A DNA stretch of 28,567 bases from CAZKTF01 sp964555565 (GTDB lineage Bacteria > Planctomycetota > JAJSAM01 > JAKLKS01). The translations under genes were made by a program, and so were the position numbers. How positions within the stretch are numbered: position 1 is the stretch's first letter; each line of letters begins with the position of its first letter. The DNA lies in contig CAZKTF010000018.1 in the NCBI GenBank assembly GCA_964555565.1, positions 1 to 28,567 of the forward strand, given 5' to 3'. Below are positions 10,065 to 18,400 of this stretch, one piece after another. The notes beneath the pieces are model-generated. The model ran no database searches and had not been told where the DNA came from. It saw only the letters and a list, made by a program, of their open reading frames with translations.

Positions 10065-11773
10065 AACCGTCGCTGGGGTCCGCCGGGCCGTTCCTGCTGC
10101 CCCTCCTCCTGGCGGGCGGGGCGCTCTGGCTCGGCGGGGGGGGCGAGAACCGGGGGCCCGCGGTCTTCTCCGAGAGGATGCTCCCGGAGCCCGGCGTCCT
10201 CCGGATCGCCCTGCCGACGAACCCCCCGATCCTCGACCCCATCGAGATGACCGACACGACGTCCGACGCCGTGGTCGAGCGCCTCGGGAACACGCTCGTG
10301 CGGTTCGATCCCCACCTCGTGCTCGTACCCGACCTCGCGGAGTCGATGCCGGAGATGTCCGCGGACGGGCTCACCTACACCTTCCACCTCCGCCCGGGGG
10401 TGAAGTTCCACAACGGGCGCACGATGACCTCCGAGGACGTGCGCTACTCGCTCACGCGGCTCATGGAGCCCGTCAGCAAGCGCTTCATGATCGTGGCCCC
10501 GATCCTGGGCTCGGACGAGGCCCGGGAAGCGATGAAGTCGAACAAGCGGGGGGACCCGCAGGCCCCGGTGAGGGGGATCGAGACGCCGGACCCCCTCACG
10601 GTGCGGGTCACGCTCAAGGAGCCGGACTACCTCTTCACGCTCTACCTGGCCATGAACAACGCGACCATCGTGCCGAGGGAGGAGGTGGAGGCGAGGGGCC
10701 AGAGGTTCGGCCGCGAGCTGATCGGGACCGGGCCCTTCCGGCTCGTGGAGTGGAAGGACAACGACCACCTGACCCTGGAGCGGTTCGAGGACTACTTCGG
10801 CCCGAAGCCCGCCCTCCAGCGCGTGGTCTTCCGCGTGATGCCCGAGGAGGAGACCCGGTTCCAGGCCTACCTGAACGGGGACTTCGATCTCATCGAGGCC
10901 CCCTTCGGCCGCGTGAAAGCGCTGAGGGCGTCCAACATCGGGGACCAGGTCGTCGTGAACCCGATGCTGGACATCCGCTTCCACGGGGTCAACATGGAGA
11001 AGTCCCCGCTCGGAGGCAACCCCCCGAAGGGGCTCACGGAGGAGGAGAGCGTCCGCCGCCGGAAGGTCCGGGAGGCGATGAACTTCGCCATCGACCGGAA
11101 GTTCCTGTGCGAGGTGATCCTCGAGGGGCGGGCCGTCCCCGCGAAGGGAGTCCTCCCCCCGGGCATGGAGGCGTTCAACCCCGAGCTCCAGGGCTACCGG
11201 TACGACCCGGAGAGGGCCCGCGCCCTCCTGGCCGAGGCGGGGTATCCCGGGGGCCTGGGCCTGCCGGTCCTCCCGTACCACTTCAACAACCAGCCGCCCA
11301 ACCCGACCGTGGCCCAGGCGGTGCAGGAGATGCTGCGGCAGGTGGGGATCCGCACCGAGCTGCGGCAGATCGACTGGGGGGCCTACCTGAACTTCGTCGA
11401 TGAGGGGAAGGCCACGTTCTACCGCCTCGCCTGGATCGCCGACTACCCGGACCCCGAGAACTTCCTCCTCGTCCTCTTCCACTCGAAGAACGCGGGCCCG
11501 GAGGGCAACAGCGCCCGCTACAGGGACCCGGGCAACGACCGGCGCCTGGAGCGCGCGCGGGCGTGCCTCGACCCGGCCGAGCGGCTCCGCCTCTGGCGGG
11601 ACGCGGAGGCGCGGATCGTGGAGGACGCCCCCTGGGTCTTCCTCTACCACAACGCCACCGCCCTGCTCGTGAAGCCCTACGTGAAGGGCCTCGTCCTCAC
11701 GTCGATGGACGCGGGGCCCGAGATCGCCCAGGCGGACCTCACGCGGGTCCGCATCGAAGGCGGGGGACGGTAG
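10061..11773 (+). CDS. Peptide ABC transporter substrate-binding protein 2 (family 5)
   Basis: A second OppA/DppA-type binding protein, 570 residues, not a close copy of the first. The N-terminus is a signal or anchor helix (GPFLLPLLLAGGALWLGG) with no lipobox Cys. The core has VLRIALPTNPPILDP, YTFHLRPGVKFHNGRTM, GTGPFRLVEW, RFEDYFG, a helix AMNFAIDRKFLCEVIL, and near the end DYPDPENFLLVLFHS and APWVFLYHN, typical of dipeptide/oligopeptide binders. GTG at 10061 overlaps the oppF stop and is preceded by GCGAGG. It is followed after one base by its own permease pair, so it probably feeds those permeases. Substrate unknown. Confidence 0.93.
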   Translation: MKPSLGSAGPFLLPLLLAGGALWLGGGGENRGPAVFSERMLPEPGVLRIALPTNPPILDPIEMTDTTSDAVVERLGNTLVRFDPHLVLVPDLAESMPEMSADGLTYTFHLRPGVKFHNGRTMTSEDVRYSLTRLMEPVSKRFMIVAPILGSDEAREAMKSNKRGDPQAPVRGIETPDPLTVRVTLKEPDYLFTLYLAMNNATIVPREEVEARGQRFGRELIGTGPFRLVEWKDNDHLTLERFEDYFGPKPALQRVVFRVMPEEETRFQAYLNGDFDLIEAPFGRVKALRASNIGDQVVVNPMLDIRFHGVNMEKSPLGGNPPKGLTEEESVRRRKVREAMNFAIDRKFLCEVILEGRAVPAKGVLPPGMEAFNPELQGYRYDPERARALLAEAGYPGGLGLPVLPYHFNNQPPNPTVAQAVQEMLRQVGIRTELRQIDWGAYLNFVDEGKATFYRLAWIADYPDPENFLLVLFHSKNAGPEGNSARYRDPGNDRRLERARACLDPAERLRLWRDAEARIVEDAPWVFLYHNATALLVKPYVKGLVLTSMDAGPEIAQADLTRVRIEGGGR

Positions 11774-11774
11774 C

Positions 11775-12713
11775 GTGGGAGGCTACCTCGCCCGCCGCCT
11801 TCTGCAGATCCTCCCTGTCCTCCTGCTCATCTCCTTCATCGTCTTCACGATCTCCTACCTGACGCCCGGCGACCCGGTCCGCCTCCTCATGGGGCAGAAC
11901 GCCGATCCCAGGGCCATGGAGGCCAAGCGCCACGAGCTCGGGCTCGACGACTCGTTCCCCGTCCAGTACCTCCGCTACCTCGGGAACGCCGTGAGGGGGG
12001 ACCTGGGGACCTCCTACGTCAAGCAGGGGGTGTCGGTGAACGCGCTGATCGCGGAGAAGTTCCAGGTCACCCTCCGCCTGGCGGTCCTCGCCACGCTCGT
12101 GTCGGCGTTCCTCGGGATCGCCGCCGGGGTCCTCTCGGCGGTGAAGCCCTACTCCTGGATCGACTACTCGGCGATGCTCCTGGCCCTCCTCGGGGTGTCG
12201 CTCCCCGTCTTCTACCTGGGGTTCCTGCTGATCGTCTTCGTCGCGCGGAACATCGGGCTCCCCGTCTCGGGCTACGACGCCACCGGCCTCCTCGCGCAGC
12301 TCCGCTCCCTGGCCCTGCCCTCCCTCGCCCTGGGCGCCCTCTCCTCCGCCGTCGTGGCGCGGCTCACCCGCTCCGCGATGCTCGACGTCCTCTCCCAGGA
12401 CTACGTGCGGACGGCGCGGGCCAAGGGGCTCCGCGAGCGCACCGTCATCGTCAAGCACGCCCTCAAGAACGCCGCGATCCCCATCGTCACGGTGATCGGG
12501 AACAACTTCGGCTACCTCCTGACGGGCGCCGTGCTGACCGAGACCGTCTTCAGCCTCCCCGGCCTGGGCCGGGAGATCGTCCAGGCGATCTCCAGCCGGG
12601 ACCGGGAGCTCGTCGCGGGCGGGGTCCTGTTCATGGCGGTGATCTTCCTCCTCGTGAACCTCCTCGTGGACCTCACCTACGCGTTCTTCGACCCCCGGAT
12701 CCGCTACGAGTGA
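11775..12713 (+). CDS. Peptide ABC transporter permease, DppB type (set 2)
   Basis: Inner-membrane permease of usual length (312). It starts with GGYLARRLLQILPVLLLISF (helix 1) and YLTPGDPVRLLMG. The EAA loop is SQDYVRTARAKGLRERTVI followed by KHALKNAAIPIVT, and the C-terminus reads TYAFFDPRIRYE. The GTG at 11775 lies one base after the previous stop. Its TGA overlaps the GTG start of the next gene (GTGA, 12710-12713). It is clearly distinct from the set 1 OppB protein and more like classical DppB. With the next gene it forms a second channel fed by binding protein 2. Confidence 0.96.
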   Translation: MGGYLARRLLQILPVLLLISFIVFTISYLTPGDPVRLLMGQNADPRAMEAKRHELGLDDSFPVQYLRYLGNAVRGDLGTSYVKQGVSVNALIAEKFQVTLRLAVLATLVSAFLGIAAGVLSAVKPYSWIDYSAMLLALLGVSLPVFYLGFLLIVFVARNIGLPVSGYDATGLLAQLRSLALPSLALGALSSAVVARLTRSAMLDVLSQDYVRTARAKGLRERTVIVKHALKNAAIPIVTVIGNNFGYLLTGAVLTETVFSLPGLGREIVQAISSRDRELVAGGVLFMAVIFLLVNLLVDLTYAFFDPRIRYE

Positions 12714-13585
12714 TCGTGGCCCCCGCCCCGATCGCGTCCCGGTCGCCCTTCCAGCTGGCGGTCCGCCGGCTCCTGCGCAGCAAGACGGCGGTGGCGGGCC
12801 TCGGGATCACCCTCGCCCTGGTCCTGGTGGGAGCGTTCGGGTCCTTCGTCGCTCCCCACGACTACCGCGGGATCTCCTTCGAGGCGATCCGCCAGCCCCC
12901 GGGCTCCCCGGGCCATCTGCTCGGGACCGACGAGCTCGGCCGGGACGTCCTCTCCCGCCTGATGCAGGGGGCGCGGATCTCGCTGGTGATCGGGGTCGGG
13001 GCGACGCTCATGGCGCTCGTCTTCGGGACCGCCGTCGGGGCAGTCTCCGGCCTCCTCGGCGGCCCGGTGGACGCGATCCTCCAGAGGATCGTGGACACCT
13101 TCATGGCCTTCCCGACGTTCCTTCTCGCCGTTGGGATCACCGCGATCGCCGAGAACCCCTCGGAGACCATCCTCTTCGTGGTCCTGGGAATCGTGTCCTG
13201 GCCGCCTGTCGCGCGCGTGGTCCGTGGCCAGGTGCTCTCGCTCCGGGAAAACGACTTCGTGCTCGCCGCTCGGAGCCTCGGCGCCGGCGACGTGCGCATC
13301 CTCCTGCGGCACCTCCTCCCCAATTGCGTCGGTCCCATCCTCGTCCTCGGGACGCTCGAGGTGGCGAGCAACATCCTCGCCGAGGCCGGGATGTCCTTCC
13401 TGGGCATCGGCGTGCAGCCGCCGGAGCCGTCCTGGGGACGGATGCTGATCGACGCCCAGAAGTACATGTCGGAATCTCCCTGGCTGATGGTCTACCCCGG
13501 GGCCGCGATCGTGCTCACCGTCCTCGGGCTCAACTTCTTCGGCGACGGGCTCCGGGACGCCTTCGACCCGAAGATGAAGGTGTGA
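12710..13585 (+). CDS. Peptide ABC transporter permease, DppC type (set 2)
   Basis: Partner permease of the second channel, 291 residues, the usual length. Helix 1 is at about 27-47, and LGTDELGRDVLSRLM follows after the normal short spacer, in contrast to the long set 1 protein. The EAA loop ENDFVLAARSLGAGDVRIL and HLLPNCVGPILV, then MSFLGIGVQPPEPSWGRML and DAFDPKMKV, complete the family pattern. The GTG at 12710 overlaps the preceding stop; an in-frame GTG at 12716 is an alternative. No ATPase genes follow, so it must use the oppD/oppF-type ATPases upstream or others elsewhere. Confidence 0.96.
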   Translation: MIVAPAPIASRSPFQLAVRRLLRSKTAVAGLGITLALVLVGAFGSFVAPHDYRGISFEAIRQPPGSPGHLLGTDELGRDVLSRLMQGARISLVIGVGATLMALVFGTAVGAVSGLLGGPVDAILQRIVDTFMAFPTFLLAVGITAIAENPSETILFVVLGIVSWPPVARVVRGQVLSLRENDFVLAARSLGAGDVRILLRHLLPNCVGPILVLGTLEVASNILAEAGMSFLGIGVQPPEPSWGRMLIDAQKYMSESPWLMVYPGAAIVLTVLGLNFFGDGLRDAFDPKMKV

Positions 13586-13598
13586 GGGAGGTCCCCCG

Positions 13599-14042
13599 AT
13601 GCGCCGCGCCGTGAAGACCGACGCCGCGCCGAAGGCCATCGGGCCCTACTCGCAGGCCGTGCTGGCCGACGGGTGGCTCTTCTGCTCGGGCCAGATCCCG
13701 CTGGACCCGGCCTCGGGGACGCCGGTGGGGGGGGACGCCGCGGCCCAGGCGACGCGGGTCCTCGAGAACCTGAAGGCCGTGGTCGAGGCGGCGGGCGGCC
13801 GGATGGCCGACGCCGTGAAGGTGACCGTCTACCTCGCCGACATGGACGCCTTCCCCGCGGTGAACGAGGTCTACGCCCGCTACTTCCCGGCCGAGGCGCC
13901 CCCCGCCCGGGCCACGGTGGAGGTCCGGAGGCTCCCGAAGGACGTCCTCGTGGAGATGGACCTGGTGGCGCGCCTGGCGGGCGACGGCCCCCCGGCCTTC
14001 GTCGAGGGGCGGGGCTTCAAGAGAGGCGCCCCCGGGCACTGA
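13599..14042 (+). CDS. ridA: RidA family enamine/imine deaminase (YjgF/UK114)
   Basis: RidA hydrolyses reactive 2-aminoacrylate and related enamines released by PLP enzymes; cytosolic trimer. The 147 residues contain GPYSQA (15-20), LFCSGQIPLDP, DAVKVTVYLADM, PPARATVEV with the catalytic-type Arg (R104), and VEMDLVA with the conserved Glu (119), so it belongs to the active RidA branch. The core ends near residue 127; a 20-residue tail rich in Gly/Pro follows. ATG at 13599 has a strong GAGGGAGGT upstream and lies 13 bases after the dppC-type stop, so it is probably the last gene of the transporter operon. That pairing suggests peptide-derived amino-acid catabolism, which is inference. Confidence 0.93.
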   Translation: MRRAVKTDAAPKAIGPYSQAVLADGWLFCSGQIPLDPASGTPVGGDAAAQATRVLENLKAVVEAAGGRMADAVKVTVYLADMDAFPAVNEVYARYFPAEAPPARATVEVRRLPKDVLVEMDLVARLAGDGPPAFVEGRGFKRGAPGH

Positions 14043-14066
14043 GCCCTGAGCCCGGGGCCGCCGTCG

Positions 14067-14480
14067 CTAACGCTTGATCTCCCGGGGCGCCGCGAGGACC
14101 CTCTCGACCTCCACGACGAGGGCGTCGCTGGAGAAGGGCTTGATGAGCATCCCGGCGGCCCCCTGGCGCTTCAGGTGGTCCAGGTCGAGCTCGGTGGTGA
14201 GCCCGGTCATCATGAGGGCCACGGGCATCGTCGCCCCCTTGGGCGTGGACTCCACGGCGGCCTTGAGGACCTCCCAGCCGGTCTTCCCCGGCATGTGGAC
14301 GTCGAGGAGCATCAGGTCGAAGACCCGCTTCTTCAGGGCGGCCACGGCCGCGGTCCCGTTGGGGACGGGGACGACCGAGTAGCCCGTGTTCTTGAGCATG
14401 AGGGCGCAGAGCGACCGGAAGTTGTCGTCGTCGTCGGCGAGCAGGATCGTCGTCTTGAGCGCGGTGCCCTCGGCGGCCAT
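14067..14480 (-). CDS. Receiver-only response regulator (CheY-like)
   Basis: Single receiver domain, 137 residues, no output domain. Seen: acidic pocket in LLADDDDNF (16-19), phospho-acceptor D60 in LLDVHMPGKTG, T92 in MMTGLTT, and K114 in MLIKPFS. Such proteins act as phospho-relays or by binding a partner. No kinase gene lies in the window. The ATG at 14480 is chosen; TAGGAT ends 6 nt before it and could serve as a leaderless -10 box, or its AGGA could be a weak ribosome site. It is the last gene of the minus-strand block and converges on ridA with only 24 bases between the stops. A hairpin element lies upstream, so it may be transcribed on its own. Confidence 0.92.
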   Translation of the reverse strand: MAAEGTALKTTILLADDDDNFRSLCALMLKNTGYSVVPVPNGTAAVAALKKRVFDLMLLDVHMPGKTGWEVLKAAVESTPKGATMPVALMMTGLTTELDLDHLKRQGAAGMLIKPFSSDALVVEVERVLAAPREIKR

Positions 14481-14486
14481 CGGTCC

Positions 14487-14492
14487 ATCCTA
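14487..14492 (-). promoter_or_regulatory. Possible leaderless -10 element (TAGGAT) before the response regulator
   Basis: On the minus strand TAGGAT ends 6 nt before the ATG at 14480. The AGGA within it could also act as a weak Shine-Dalgarno, so its role is ambiguous. Confidence 0.3.
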
Positions 14493-14540
14493 CCGCACGG
14501 ACTGGTTCCGGACCTCTAGACGTTCCGGGGAGCCGCGCAG

Positions 14541-14607
14541 GGGGTCAGACCCCGGGCGCCTCGCGTGAGGTGCTGCGCCGCCCTATGGGCGCCCGAGGTC
14601 AGACCCC
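14541..14607. repeat. Imperfect palindrome with 20-bp arms (REP-like or terminator) at the HAD gene 3' end
   Basis: The left arm (14541-14560) and right arm (14588-14607) are inverted copies matching at 18 of 20 positions, with a 27-base loop. Each arm contains GGTCAGACCCC, which with its flanking bases is itself a small palindrome around GGTC/GACC, so the same 11-mer appears in direct orientation at both ends. The right arm covers the last codons and the stop of the HAD gene. It could act as a terminator for that gene (no T-tract is seen) or be a dispersed REP-type element. A genome-wide count of the 11-mer would decide. Confidence 0.65.
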
Positions 14608-15327
14608 ATAGCGCTCCCGTAGGACGAGGCGGAGGCCGTCGAAGTCCGCCACCTCGTGGTCGGGGGGGACCGTGTCCTCGGTGGCCGCGTGCTTCCCGCC
14701 GGGGTGGCGGAGCCGCACCGTCCGGAGCCCGGTCCGGTGGGCGGGCTCGATGTCGGAGACCGGGTTGTCCCCCACGTAGAGCGCCTCGGCGGGGGAGACC
14801 CCGACCGAGGAGCAGGCCCGGGCCCAGAGCTTGGGGTTCGGCTTCGAGATCCCGATCTGGTCGCTGATGAAGACGGCGCGGGGGTCGAGGTACCGGTAGA
14901 CGTCCAGGCGCACCAGCTTCTCGGCCTGCTTGACCTCGAGGCCCTCGGTGATCACCCCGAGGATGAGCGCCCCGGAGGCCCTGAGCGCGGCCAGCCCCTC
15001 CCGGACCCCCGGGAAGGCCTGGAGGCGGTCCACCTTGGTGTTGTGGTACGCCACGACCCCGGCGGCCACGAGGACCGCCCGGTTGTGGCCTCCCAGGTCC
15101 TCGACCGGGAAGCGCCGGAGCATCCGGTCGTAGTGGGCGTCGTAGTTCGGCCCGAACTCCCGGATGACCTCCTGGAGCTCGCGGAGGAGGTCCTCGGCGG
15201 TCACCCGCATCCCCCCGAGGGCCACCATCGCCTCCATGGCGTCGTGGCGGGCCGCCCGGGCGAACTCGCTCGTCGAGTAGAGGGTGTCGTCCACGTCGAA
15301 GAACACGGCCCGGAGGGCGGGGGGCAT
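14599..15327 (-). CDS. HAD superfamily hydrolase (subfamily IA-like phosphatase)
   Basis: Cytosolic haloacid-dehalogenase-fold hydrolase, 242 residues. Motif I is FFDVDDTLY with nucleophile D11 and acid/base D13; motif II is VITEG with T127; motif III Lys is K162 in ISKPNPKLW; motif IV is YVGDNPVSDIEPA (GD at 186-187, D192). The cap region NYDAHYDRMLRR and VVAYHNTKVDRLQAFPGV resembles a HAD-IA group best known to me from archaea (TIGR02253-like), recalled from memory. Substrate unknown. ATG at 15327 is chosen because the first strand starts at once; an upstream in-frame extension to 15384 overlaps a hairpin and is less likely. No purine-rich ribosome site is present, but TACAAT lies 7 nt before the ATG. 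Confidence 0.9.
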   Translation of the reverse strand: MPPALRAVFFDVDDTLYSTSEFARAARHDAMEAMVALGGMRVTAEDLLRELQEVIREFGPNYDAHYDRMLRRFPVEDLGGHNRAVLVAAGVVAYHNTKVDRLQAFPGVREGLAALRASGALILGVITEGLEVKQAEKLVRLDVYRYLDPRAVFISDQIGISKPNPKLWARACSSVGVSPAEALYVGDNPVSDIEPAHRTGLRTVRLRHPGGKHAATEDTVPPDHEVADFDGLRLVLRERYGV

Positions 15328-15334
15328 GGGGGGG

Positions 15335-15340
15335 ATTGTA
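15335..15340 (-). promoter_or_regulatory. Possible leaderless -10 element (TACAAT) before the HAD gene
   Basis: TACAAT (5 of 6 matches to TATAAT) is separated from the ATG at 15327 by seven Cs. No ribosome site is present, so a leaderless transcript is the simplest reading. No clear -35 box. Confidence 0.45.
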
Positions 15341-15368
15341 AGCGGCGGCCCGGGCCGGCGGGAATCAC

Positions 15369-15402
15369 CGGGGCCGGCGCCCATCGCGGGACGCCGGCCC
15401 CG
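15369..15402 (-). terminator. Strong hairpin after the secretin gene
   Basis: A perfect 11-bp inverted repeat (15369-15379 with 15392-15402) extended by an inner CCC/GGG pair next to one bulged base. It sits 22 bases after the secretin stop. No T-run follows, so it may terminate with Rho or protect the mRNA 3' end. Confidence 0.55.
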
Positions 15403-15423
15403 TTCCGTCGTTGTCCGGAGCGT

Positions 15424-18400
15424 CTACCGGGCTACACGGGCCTCGTCGATCGAGAGGTCGGCGATGCGGGCCCGGATGAGGATGAGGAGGTTGCTGAACT
15501 CCTGCGAGGAGCCGCGGCGGCTGAAGAAGAACGAGATGATCGGGATCTTGGAGAGCCAGGGCGTCTCGCTCTTCAGGTCCACGAGGCTGATGTTCTTCAG
15601 GCCCCCGATGAGCAGCGTCCCGCCGTTGGGCACGCGCACCGTCGTCTGCGCCTTCTGGATGGTCAGCTCGGGGAGCTGGAGCGTCACGGGCGTCGTGAAG
15701 GCGCCGAGCGAGGTGGTGAAGGTCGGGATGGGGCGCTTGAGCGTCGCGATGGTCGGCTGGAGCTGGAGGGTGACGTACCGGCGGTCGTTGCTCACCACCG
15801 GGCGCACGTCCAGGGCCAGGCCGTCCTGGATGATGCTGACGATCGGGTCCGCGATGAACGCCGTCTGGGCGACCTCGACGTCGAAGTCCTGGATGAAGGC
15901 GAGCTGGTTGATGAGCGTGATGTTGGCCCGCTGGGTGTTGTAGACCGTGAGGTTCGGGGCCTGGAGGACCCGGGCCTCCTGCTTCTTCTGGACGGCGCGC
16001 CAGATCACGCTGAGTTGCGTGTCGTCGATGAGGGTCCACTGGAGGATGGCGCCCGCGGTGTTGCTGAGCGTCGTCCCCAGCGACCGGTCGAAGATGTGCT
16101 CGGTCCGGCCCTTGTAGTCGCCGTCGGAGAGGTCGTTGAAGAAGGCGCCGGAGGAGGGCTTCCCGGAGGCGGCCGCCGGGTTGCCCGGCCCACCGTTGTC
16201 GAGACCGCCGCTCGCCCCGTCGTCGAGGCCGTTGGTCACGTCGTCGAGCGGGGAGTTCACGCCCTTCTCCCCGCCGAGGCCGCGGATATCGACCCCGACG
16301 TCGCGGAGGAAGTTGTCGGTGACCGACAGGAACCGGGCCTCGATGTTCACGACCAGCCCGGAGAACTTCCGGAGGTCGTTGAGGAACCGGTCCACGCCCG
16401 CCTGCATCTCCGGCGGGGCCACGACCAGGATGTTGTCGCCGTGCGCGTCGATCCCGATGCCCTCGGCGGTCCACGCCTCGGCGCTGTCGCCGACGTTCTC
16501 CTTGATGAGGGCGATGAGGTCCTCGGGGGCGCCGTAGGCGGCCTGGCCCTCGGTCTGCCCGCCGAACACGGGGTTCGCCTCGTCGGCCTCCGCCCCCGCC
16601 GGCTTCAGGATCAGGTTCGGCGGGATGAAGTTGTTGAGCTTCATCGTGAGGTCGCCGACCGGGTGGATCTTGACGACCGCCTCCTCGCGGGCCAGCTCGG
16701 GCTTCGTGATCACGACGAAGCTGCCCTGCACGCGGTAGGTGAGGCCCGTGGCGCTCTTGAGCAGGAGCTTGAGGGCGCTCTCGAGGTCGATGTCGGTCAG
16801 CCGCAGGGTGATGTTCTGGGCGTCGGCGTCGGCCCGGACCTGCTCGTGCACGACGATGTTCATGCTGTGGTAGGAGGCGAGGTACTCGATGCAGCGCGAG
16901 AGGGGGGTGGCCTCGAAGTTGAAGGTGGTGCGGGTCTCCTTGAGGCGGTTCTTCAGGGCGGTCGTTTCCGGGGCCTCCTCGGCGCTCCCGGAGATCTGGC
17001 CGAGGTCCTTGCGGAGGCGGGTGATCCGATCCCAGTACTCGGCCGAGGGGCCGCGGACGATCCCGGAGTAGGGGATCGCCGTCTCGAGCATGTCGTCCTT
17101 CCAGCGGCGGAACTTCTCCTTCTCCGTCTGCCGGGTCTGCTCCATGGTCTGCCCGTGGCGGGCCTTGTTGGCGGCCTGCACGACGTCCTTCGCCTGGACG
17201 TCGCGGGGGTCGATCTCGAGGGCCTGCCGGCCGAGCTCCTCGGCCCGGGCGAAGTCCTCGTGGTCGTAGGCGTCGATGGCCTCGGTCAGGAGGGCGCGGC
17301 GCTTCTTCGACTCGGCCAGGCGCCGGTCGAGCTCCTCCTGCTTCACGCGCCGGTAGGCCTCCTCGGCCTGCTTGCGGCGGGCCTGCTCCGTCTGCTTCGA
17401 GAGGGCGGACCTGGCGTCGGCCAGGCGGGCCCGGGCGTCCTCGGGGAGCCGTCCCCAAGAGATCTCGTAGGGGGAGCTGCCGATGGTGGCCAGGACGCCG
17501 TCGAAGGCCTTCGCGGCGCCGTCGTAGTCCCCGGCGGCCATGGCGGCCTTGCCCTGGTCGTACATCGTGCGCGCCTGGGTCTCGACCATCTCGCGCTTCA
17601 CGCGGGCCTCGTCCGCCAGCGACCTGGCCATGTCCGCGACCTCGCCGGTGCGCTCGCCCAGCGCCGCGCGGGCGCGGTTGAGGAGGTTGCGGGCGGCGGC
17701 GTTGTCGGACTGCTCGTCCAGGGCCTTCTGGGCCCACTGCTTCGCGTCCTCGAACTTGAGCGCCTTGAAGGCCCCATCGCCCTTGTCCAGGTAGTCCTCG
17801 ACGAGGAAGCGCTGCTTCTCGAGCGCGATCCGCTTCTCCTCGGAGAGCGCGCCGAGCTTCTTCATCGCGTCGTCGTGGGCCATGTCGTCGGGGGACTTGA
17901 TCTTCGGGACCATCGGGGGAACGACCTCGGGAGCCCTGCCGGGCTCGACCGGGGGCTTCGCGGGGGTGACGGGCGGCCTGGTCGGCTCCACCGGCGGCCT
18001 CGTGGGCTCGACGGGGGGCTTCGCGGGGGTGACGGGCGGCTTCGTCGGCTCCACCGGCGGCTTCGTCGGCTCGACCGGGGGCCGCGCGCCGGCGGGCCCC
18101 TCCGAGGGGTCCGGCGGGGCGGGCGGCGGCGGCGGGATGTTCACCTTCCCGGGCTTCGGCGGCGGCGTCGGCTCGCCGGGGACCGGCTTCGGCTCCTCGC
18201 CCCTCGCCGCCACGGGCGCCACCGGGGCCGGCTCGGCCTCCGGGGCGGGCTTGGCGGGCGTGGGCGCGGGCTTGGCCGGCTCCGGCGCCTTCACCGGGGG
18301 CATCGCCTTCGCCGTCTCGACGGGCTTCCGGGGTTCGCCCGGCTTGGCCGTCGTGGTGTCGCCCTTGGCCAGCGCGGGGCCGCTGCTCTTCGGCGGCGGC

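Noticed and set aside
17935..18081. Regular 21-base repeats as a possible CRISPR or regulatory array
   Set aside because: Units are contiguous, have no spacers and stay in frame as a Pro-rich peptide repeat.
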